A stretch of DNA of 64,000 bases, from NCBI GenBank assembly GCA_036927565.1, contig JAYESD010000008.1:125143498-125207497 (forward strand). Direction: 5' to 3'. This document shows positions 56,271 through 64,000 of the stretch, one piece after another. Source of the DNA: Tuctoria greenei. Lineage: Eukaryota; Streptophyta; Magnoliopsida; Poales; Poaceae. The position numbers were made by a program, and so were the translations under genes. Under the pieces are notes generated by a model that made no database searches, was not told where the DNA came from, and saw only the letters and a list, made by a program, of their open reading frames with translations. Each line of letters begins with the position of its first letter. Position 1 is the stretch's first letter.

Positions 56271-59200
56271 AGCTATTGTGCAAGATGATGTTGCTAGAGC
56301 TAGGAAAACTAAATATCAGGACCATGCTAACATTGAGAACAATAACAATGCCAAATCTGTGTTTGATAAGAAAAATGAGATATCTCTGAAGGGAAAATGC
56401 TTGTTTGCTACGAAATCTGATATTAATGAACTAATTGCTTCCACCTCTGTTGCCTATGCCTTGGTATGCAAAGATGCTTTGATTTCCCTTTACGATGTGC
56501 AACATTCTTTGCCTCCTGCTGTTGCTAACATTTTGCAGGAATATTCTGATGTGTTTCCAAGTGAAATACCACCAGGACTACCACTACTTCGAGGGATTGA
56601 GCACCAGATTGACCTCATTCCCGGTGCTTCATTGCCCAACCGTGCACCATATAGGACAAATCCAGAAAAAACAAAGGAGATTCAGCGCCAAGTACAAGAA
56701 CTACTTGACAAAGGTTATGTACGTGAGTCTGTTAGTCCTTGTGCTGTTCCAGTTATTCTAGTACCTAAAAAGGATGGATCATGGCGAATGTGTGTGGATT
56801 GTAGAGCAATCAACAATATAACCATTCGATATCGTCATCCTATTCCACGCTTAGATGATATGCTTGATGAATTGAGTGGTGCTGTTGTGTTCTCAAAAGT
56901 TGATTTGCGTAGTGGTTATCACCAAATTCGCATGAAACTAGGAGATGAATGGAAAACTGCTTTCAAAACTAAGTTCGGTTTATATGAGTGGTTAGTCATG
57001 CCTTTTGGGCTAACTAATGCACCTAGCACCTTCATGAGATTAATGAACGAGGTTTTGCGTGCATTCATTGGAAAATTTGTTGTTGTGTATTTTGATGATA
57101 TATTGATTTATAGCAAATCCATGGATGAACATCTTGATCACTTACGTGCTGTTTTTAATGCTTTGCGTGAGGCACGATTATTTGGTAATCTTGAGTAGTG
57201 CACCTTTTGCACGGATCGAGTCTCTTTCCTTGGCTATGTTGTTACTCCACAGGGAATTGAAGTGGATCAAGCCAAGGTAGAGGCTATTCAGGGGTGGCCT
57301 GTACCAAAGACCATCACACAGGTGCGGAGCTTTCTAGGGCTGGCTGGGTTCTATCATCGCTTTGTGAAGGATTTCAGCACCATTGCTGCTCCATTGAATG
57401 ACCTTACGAAGAAGGGGGTGCCTTTTTCTTGGGGCACCACACAAGATAACGCCTTTACCATACTGAAAGATAAGTTGACGCATGCACCTCTTCTCCAACT
57501 TCCTGATTTTTCTAAGACTTTTGAGCTTGAATGTGATGCTAGTGGGATTGGATTGGGTGGTGTTTTGTTACAAGAAGGAAAACCTGTTGCATATTTTAGT
57601 GAGAAAATGAGTGGGCCTGTTCTAAATTATTCTACCTATGATAAGGAATTATATGCTCTTGTACGAACTTTAGAAACATGGCAGCATTATTTGTGGCCTA
57701 AAGAATTTGTTATCCATTCTGATCATGAATCACTAAAGCATATTAGGAGTCAAGGGAAACTAAACTGTAGGCATGCTAAGTGGATGGAATTTATTGAGTC
57801 TTTTCCTTATGTCATTAAACACAAAAAGGGAAAGGATAATGTTATTGCTGATGCTTTATCTAGACGTTATACTCTTCTATCTCAACTTGACTTTAAAATT
57901 TTTGGATTAGAAACGATTAAAGATCAATATGAACATGATGCTGATTTCAAAGATGTATTGCTGAAATGTAAAGATGGAAAAACATTGAATAAATTTGTCC
58001 TCAATGATGGCTATGTGTTTAGAGCTAACAAGTTATGCATTCCAGCTAGCTCCGTTCGTTTGTTGTTGTTACAGGAAGCGCATGGAGGCGGGCTGATGGG
58101 GCACTTTGGAGTGAAAAAGACGGAGGACATACTTGCTGGTCATTTCTTTTGGCCAAGGATGAGGCGGGACGTGGAGCGCTTTGTTGCTCGCTGCACGACA
58201 TGTCAAAAAGCTAAGTCACGACTTAATCCACATGGTTTGTACATGCCTCTTCCTGTTCCTAGCATGCCTTGGGAGGATATTTCTATGGACTTTGTTTTAG
58301 GACTGCCTAGAACAAAGAAGGGGAGGGATAGCATCTTTGTTGTTGTGGATAGATTTTCTAAAATGGCACACTTCATACCTTGTCGTAAAAGTGATGATGC
58401 TACACATGTTGCTGATTTGTTTTTCCGAGATATTGTTAGATTGCATGGTGTGCCAAACACAATAGTTTCAGATCGTGATTCTAAGTTTCTTAGCCATTTT
58501 TGGAGAATGTTATGGGCAAAATTGGGGACTAAGCTTTTATTTTCAACTACTTGTCATCCCTAAACTGATGGTCAAACTGAGGTTGTGAATAGAAGTTTAT
58601 CTACCATGCTTAGGGCTGTTTTGAAAAAGAATATAAAAATGTGGGAAGAGTGTTTGCCTCATGTTGAGTTTGCTTATAATCGTTCCCTACATTCTAGTAC
58701 TAAGAAATGCCCTTTTGAGATTGTTTATAGATTTGTACCCCGTGCTCCTATTGATTTATTACCTCTTCCTTCAATGGAACGAGTGAATTTTGATGCTAAA
58801 CATCGTGCTGAATTGATCTTAAAATTGCATGAAACCACTAAGAAGAATATAGAGTGCATGAATGCCAAGTATAAACTTGCTGGTAGTAGGGGAAAGAAAA
58901 CTATCACTTTTGAACCTGGTGATTTAGTTTGGTTACATTTGCGAAAGGATAGGTTTCCTGATTTGAGAAAGTCTAAATTGTTACCTCGAGCTGATGGTCC
59001 ATTCAAAGTGTTAGAAAGAATTAATGATAATGCATATAAACTCGAGTTGCCTGTGAATTTTGGGGTTAGTCCCACATTTAACATTACAGATTTGAAGCCA
59101 TATTTGGGAGAAGAAGATGAGCTTGAGTCGCAGACGACTCAAATGCAAGAAGGGGAGGATGATGAGGACATCAACACCCTTGATACATCCACACTAACTC

Positions 59201-59403
59201 AGCTACCGGTTTCTGGTCCGATCACTCGCGCTCGTGCACGTCAACTAAACTATGAGGTGGACTCGTTCTTGGCCTTATGTCCATCTTATCTAGACCATGG
59301 AACTACGTGCTTTCTTGTTTTGCTTAGGAACAATGGAGAGGAGCCAATGGGAAGGGAATTCGCGCGGATGGGATTTGGACAGCAGAACAGCACCAACTTG
59401 TGA
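56235..59403 (+). pseudogene. CRM-like reverse transcriptase, RNase H and integrase, two stops
   Basis: A single frame from the A-run to 59403 with a TAG at 57196 and a TAA at 58561. RT motifs: EIPPGLPLLRGIEHQIDLIP, VPKKDGSWRMCVDCRAIN, FSKVDLRSGYHQIRM, MPFGLTNAPSTFMRLMN and VVYFDDILIYS (near 57090). RNase H: FELECDASGIGLGGVLLQ and YDKELYALVRTLETW. Integrase zinc region: GHFGVKKTEDILAGHFFWP then CTTCQKAKS. Core: MDFVLGLPRT, VVVDRFSKMAHF, VSDRDSKFLSHFW and DGQTEVVNRSL. The C-terminus is GDLVWLHLRKDRFP, then GPITRARARQLNYEVDSFL, which is read from inside the 3' LTR (after 59160). No chromodomain of the usual kind is visible. Both stops fit single C-to-T or A-to-T changes. Confidence 0.92.
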
Positions 59404-60029
59404 CGGCCACCACGATTTCATACGGACTCCGATCTGGGCGTTCAAGTACTTCCTGGAAAGATTATCAAGTCTACTTTCAAACAGATCTGGCCTCATGTCC
59501 ATATCTATTTGGAGTCGGCCGCAATAGTTATTTTAATACCAAGACCTTTTTTCTGTCCAGGGTGCTGCATCACCAAAATTGGGCCCATGGCCCATGTATC
59601 GTTTGGAGTCCATTAGGGACTCGTGATTAGGGTTTCTCACGACCCTAGGGAGGTAATAAATAGTAGCAGCCACCCTCATTAGCTGGTGGGTTTTTGTTTA
59701 TTCGTAAGTTAGCTTCTGCTGCTTCCTTGTACACGCGCGTGTTGACTAGATCGCCCGTCTACTTGTATCCAGAACCCCACTTTAGATTGATTCAACAGAT
59801 AAGTGCTTGTTCTTCTTGTTCTTGCATGTTCTTCGATTGCTTGCAGGAACAAAGGCCCTCGGGGTCAGGTTGATTGTGCGCCAGCAAGATCAATACAACT
59901 TCGGAGTCAGTGTACCGATCGCTAAGGCGCATCGTCTTGGGGACGGTGTAGTCGGATCGCCAACGTCTTCTCCTCCACAAATTGAACCCTCCTATTCTCA
60001 TCCAAAGATCAGGAACCAAGATCCTATCA
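59160..60029 (+). repeat. 3' LTR of the CRM-like element
   Basis: 870 bp, partner of 52420-53287. Its first 244 bp are translated as the end of the polyprotein, which stops at 59401-59403. Confidence 0.95.
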
Positions 60030-60804
60030 CATTCCACAATAAAAAGAGAAAATCCATACCATTCATGCTTAGTATTCTCTCCAAATTTATTGCATAAAAA
60101 ATGGAGTAGAAGACATGGCTACAAGAAGAAAAAAAGAAAATAAAATGCATGCTTACATCATAAGCATGAAAAAAAAAGAAAAAAAAAAGAGAAAAAGAAA
60201 AAGGAAAAGTAGCCATGTTACATCCCTGCAAAATAAGAGACTCTACATACATTGGAGTCATCTCAAATATCCACATCCACCTCCATTCTATCACACATGC
60301 ACACAAGTCTTAAATCAAATAGTTTTGAATTGATTTCTCCTAAGGCTTGCTTTTTTGACTTAGCAATATTATGTGTTGCAAATATGTCTACAATATTCCC
60401 TACCAAGCTCCACATACAAGCCTTATGTAGAGGTAGGCTGAATTTAGGCCAAAAATGCTTTGGTGAGGATTATTTCCAATACACACAAAGGAGGGACTTG
60501 AGAGAATCAAATTGAGATACTTGAAATCTGAATCGAACTCTCTGGAATTTGAGTGGAACATCATTTCTATGGTATGTGTGCTCCATTTGCTGTTCTATCA
60601 TTCAACCACCCATGCATAGGAAATGGCATAAGCCCCATAATGACTTAAGATGAGTGAAGTACCATGCCAATTTCTGCAATACTAGGTAAAGTATTTTGTT
60701 GTGCACATGGTACTTGTGAAAAATAGAACATTGTAGCAACTCCTGATCATCAACCTAAAGTCTTGACTTTGCTCGGGACGAGCAAAGGATAAGCTTGGGG
60801 AAGT
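60030..60804 (+). other. 3' internal end of the non-coding gypsy-type element
   Basis: It resumes after the CRM-like insertion with cattccacaat. It contains a strongly A/G-rich tract (60115-60215). The end, gctcgggacgagcaaaggataagcttgggg, is the polypurine-containing junction to LTR 2. It is repeated from about 60265 onward at 62276-62806. Confidence 0.75.
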
Positions 60805-62275
60805 TTTTGACGGCTATTATATACCAATTTCATCCATCAATATAACTCAATTATGTGAAGGAAATATCATTTCTTGCACACATTACATTTCTATTCAACC
60901 TATTTCCACTTGTCCATGCAGAAATTAGTGCATGTAGGCATTTTACACAGAATTGAAGTGAAACAAGGGGACGGACCCTATAAAATATCATCCTAGCGCC
61001 GACATGTGGCACCACATGGATCAAATGGCAAACAAACAGAAGTATCCGAGGCCATCCAACAGTGTAGCACCCATATAAGGGGATGGGACCCACCTAGACG
61101 TCACCCCAAGAAAGCACAGATCGTTTGGAGGACTTACCAGGTCGACCGACCCCCCTTGTCGGCCGACCTGGTCTTTCCACCAAACTCGGTCAGCTTCCAC
61201 TTGTTGGCTCCTCCCGGCTTGAAGAAGTCAGTGGTGACTGATTTGGCCCTTTTGGCGGTGAGAACCGACCCTTCTCCAAGCTACAAATAGGACCCCTCAC
61301 CCCTCACTTCAACACACACCACTTGAGAATCATGCTATTGTACACACTAGTTCTCTTAGTCCTTAGTGGAGTTAGGCTATAGAGAGGAGAGCCTCTAGTC
61401 CAAGTCCAAGTTGGGAAAGATATGGCTCATGTATCTCTTCTTATATTTGTGACTTTATGCATAATAAAGATATTATCTATAGTCTTCTTTTATTCATATA
61501 CTTGGATGAAGCATTTCTTGTTTGATTGTGGATTCCATATATGTGGTAGGAGTAGTCTTTGTGATTATGCCATATCACTCTTAATCTATCATCATAAACA
61601 CTACAAACCCCCACTATAGTCTAATTAGTTACGATATGATCATGTTAATATGAATTACTTGTGCTATGTATCAACATAGGTTCAACAATGATTTAGTTCA
61701 TTGCCTTAGGATGGCTCGTGCCTGGGCTCTTAAGGTAATTACTTAATACGCTAGCATGGTGCTAAGATAGAAAGTATCGTTGAATGTGTCGTAGACCCAC
61801 AAATTGAAGAGGTAGGCAGTAGGTGGTGACAACCCTATCTGTCCTTTGTAATCCTCCACGTTCGGCTATGCCACAGGCTCTTTGCGGGAGTCGCCTAATG
61901 TTGCTAGCGGTAAACCCGTGCCCGATGTGTTGAACAACTTAGCATAAGTATTAACCATTGACATGCTCATTAGTACCTAACCTAGGCTATGTATATGTAT
62001 ATTACAAGCATTGTAGGAGTAACTACCCAACTCTAGGTCTAACCTCCAATAGGACCCATTTACACCTTAGAACAGATTGCTTAGGTGGGTGTCACACTAC
62101 CCATATATTATCAACTTACCATTGTCTTGATAATTGATTAGTATTCCATAGATTGATCATAAGAGTAGTGTTTACTTTACTCCATTGCCTTCCTTAGGGA
62201 TAAATATGATACCCTTGGGAATACTCTTGGGTGAAATGCTACATGATAGTTTCCGTGCGCTTGCGGACCTCATCT
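60805..62275 (+). repeat. LTR 2 of the non-coding gypsy-type element, 3' end missing
   Basis: Collinear with LTR 1 from the start (its second base has changed: TTTTGACGG against TGTTGACGG) to ...gcggacctcat. It then jumps to internal sequence at 62276, so the last ~45 bp of the LTR are deleted. Confidence 0.85.
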
Positions 62276-62806
62276 CATCCACCTCCATTCCATGACACAT
62301 GCACACAAGTCTTGAATCAAATAGTTTTGAATTGATTTCTCCTAAGGCTTGCTTTTTTGACTTATCAATATTATGTGTTGCAAATATGCCTACTATATTC
62401 CTTACGAATCTCCACATACAAGCCTTATGTAGAGGTAGGCTGAATTTAGGCAAAAATGCTTTGATGAGGATTATTTTCAATACACACAAAGGAGAGACTT
62501 GAGAGAATAAAATTGAGATACTTCAAAACTGAATTGAAATCACCGGAATTTGAGTGGAACTTGATTTCTAGGGTATGTCTGCTCCATTTGTTGTTCTTTC
62601 ATTCAACCACCCATGAATAGGAGATGGCATAAGCCCCATAATAACTTAAGATGGGTGAAGTACCATGCCAATTTCTGCAATACTAGGTAAAGTATTTTGT
62701 TCTGCACATGGTACTTGTGAAAAATAGAACATTGTAGCAACTACTGATCATCAACCTAAAGTCTTGACTTTGCTCGGGACGAGCAAAGGATAAGCTTGGG
62801 GGAGTT
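62276..62806 (+). repeat. Second copy of the 3' internal end (duplicate of 60265-60804)
   Basis: It begins ccacctccattcc, matching 60275 onward, and ends in the same gacgagcaaaggataagcttggggg polypurine junction. It lies between LTR 2 and LTR 3, with the LTR end, primer site and all 5' internal sequence absent. Confidence 0.85.
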
Positions 62807-64000
62807 TGTTGACGGCTGTTATATACAAATTTCATCCATCAATATAACTCAATTATGTGAAGGAAATATCATTTCTTGCACATGTTAGATTTCTATTTAA
62901 CTTATTTTCACTTGTCCTTGGAGAAATTAGTGCATGCATGCGTTTTCCACATAATTGAAGTGAAAAAAGGGGATGGATCCTATAAAATATCATCTCAGCC
63001 AATCAAGCGCTGACATGTGGCACCACATGGATCAAATGGCCCACAAATAGAAGTATTCGAGGCCATCCAACGGTGTAGCACCAATATCAGGGGATAGGAC
63101 CCACATGGAAGTCACCCAAAGAAAGTACAAACCGTTTGGAGGACGTACCAGGTCGGTCGACCCCCCTAGTCTGCCGACCTGGTCTTTCCTCCAAACCGGT
63201 CAACTTCCACGTGTTGGCTCCTCCCGGATTGAAGAAGTCAATGATGACTGAATTGTGCGCTTTTGGTGGTGGGAACCGACCCTTCTCCAAACTACAAATA
63301 GGACCCCTCACTTCAACACACACCACATGAGCATCATGCTATTGTATACACTAGTTAGGCTATAGAGAGGAGAATCTCTAGTGCCAAGTCCAAGTTGGGA
63401 AAGGTATGGCTCATGTATCTTTTCTTATATTTGTGACTTTATGCATAATAAAGATATTATCTATAGTATTCTTTTATTCATATACTTGGATGAACCATTT
63501 CTTGTTTGATTGTGGATTCCATATATGTGGTAGGAGTAGTCTTTATGATTATGCCATATCACTCTTAATCTATCATCATAAACACTATAAACCCCCACTA
63601 TAGTCAAATTTGTTATGATATGATCATGTTAATATGAATCACTTCTGCTATGTATCAACATTGGTTCAACAATGATTTAGTTCATTGCCTTAGGATGGCT
63701 TGTGCCCGGGCTCTTAAGGTAATTACTTAATATGCTAGCATGGTGCTAAGATAGAAAGTATCGTCGAATGTGTCGTAGACCCACAGATTGAAGATGTAGG
63801 CAGTAGGTGGTGACAGCTCTATCTGTCCTTTGTAATCCTCCATGTTCGGCTATGCCACAGGCTCTTGGCGGGAGTCGCCTAGTGTTGCTAGGGGTAAACC
63901 CATGCCCGATGTGTTGAACAACTTAGCATAAGTATTCACCATTGACATGCTCATTAGTACCTAACCTAGGCTAAGTATATGTATATTAGAAGCATTGTAG
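62807..64000 (+). repeat. LTR 3 of the non-coding gypsy-type element, runs off window
   Basis: It starts TGTTGACGGCTGTTATATAC and is collinear with LTR 1 and LTR 2. Compared with them it lacks a short stretch near 63352 (the ctcttagtctttagtggag part). The LTR continues past the window end. Confidence 0.88.

Larger units (their letters stand above)
52420..60029 (+). mobile_element. CRM-like Ty3-gypsy chromovirus, complete, target duplication CATTC
   Basis: LTRs lie at 52420-53287 and 59160-60029. CATTC flanks both ends (52415-52419 and 60030-60034). There is a tRNA-Met-like primer site, a long repeat-bearing leader, gag, protease, reverse transcriptase, RNase H and integrase in gypsy order, and a polypurine tract (aagaaggggagga) at 59147-59159. 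The LTR starts TGATGAGGACATC, and the polyprotein frame runs through the polypurine tract into the 3' LTR, a known trait of the CRM (centromeric) clade. I counted about 18 substitutions between the LTRs, nearly all transitions. The clade assignment is inference. Confidence 0.93.
46657..62275 (+). mobile_element. Non-coding gypsy-type LTR element (tRNA-Asp primer), split by a younger gypsy
   Basis: The 5' LTR is 46657-48173, the internal region 48174-52414 and 60030-60804, and the 3' LTR 60805-62275. The primer site resembles the tRNA-Asp site used by Athila/Tat elements. The 3' internal end has the phrase gacgagcaaaggataagcttgggg, typical of that group, followed by the LTR. About 5 kb of internal sequence shows no reverse transcriptase, integrase or protease motif, so it fits a non-autonomous, LARD-like derivative. 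The CRM-like element 52420-60029 is inserted in it with a CATTC duplication. Confidence 0.75.

Noticed and set aside
61422..61619. 65-codon hydrophobic ORF in LTR 2, repeated at 63406-63603 in LTR 3
   Set aside because: The same stretch in LTR 1 (about 47290-47480) carries a stop; conservation follows from the LTR copies, not from coding.

Overview
The window is plant nuclear DNA, almost certainly from a grass (Poaceae). It consists mainly of nested transposable elements around one intact host gene. The grass call rests on the kinds of elements present (a SIRE-type copia, a CRM-like gypsy whose reading frame ends inside its own LTR, CACTA, hAT, Stowaway and TRIM elements) and on the very GC-rich, intron-containing host coding exons. 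All annotation is by reading; no database search was run.

Layout: (1) 1-8835, + strand: a SIRE-type Ty1-copia element without its 5' end (gag C-terminus, pol, a third ORF, 3' LTR). It sits inside (2) 8836-21467, - strand: a second copia element arranged in tandem as LTR (19769-21467), internal, LTR (11620-13325), internal (11619-8836, interrupted by the SIRE). (3) 21468-23782: non-coding sequence with one Stowaway MITE. (4) 23783-28574, - strand: a third copia with very short LTRs. (5) 28884-33631, + strand: a 5'-truncated L1-type LINE flanked by a perfect 11-bp target duplication. It has been hit by a non-autonomous CACTA (31417-32730) and a TRIM (33221-33493). (6) 34193-36525, + strand: a complete three-exon gene for a type II J-protein (DNAJB/Sis1-like Hsp40), the only convincing host gene. 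(7) 37200-46468, + strand: a long CACTA with decayed TNPD and TNPA genes and a nested hAT element (38391-39266). It abuts a fragment of another CACTA's TNPA gene (46469-46656). (8) 46657 to the end: a non-coding gypsy-type LTR element with a tRNA-Asp-like primer site. It is split by a young CRM-like gypsy element (52420-60029, TSD CATTC) and followed by a rearranged partial second unit (62276-64000).

Working parts: the J-protein gene is open and correctly spliced on paper and would act as an Hsp70 co-chaperone. Every transposon coding region carries stops, frameshifts or lost catalytic residues, so none looks autonomous, although the CRM-like element inserted recently (its LTRs differ by about 2% by my count). 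The nesting gives a relative order: the LINE precedes its CACTA and TRIM; the minus-strand copia precedes the SIRE; the tRNA-Asp-type LTR element precedes the CRM-like one. I found no evidence for a wholly new system. The most unusual items are a palindromic GGACTAGTCCG motif spread through the SIRE element, two separate LTR-internal-LTR-internal tandem arrangements, coding-like tandem repeats in element leaders, and a patchwork of templated duplications next to a splice acceptor in the J-protein gene.
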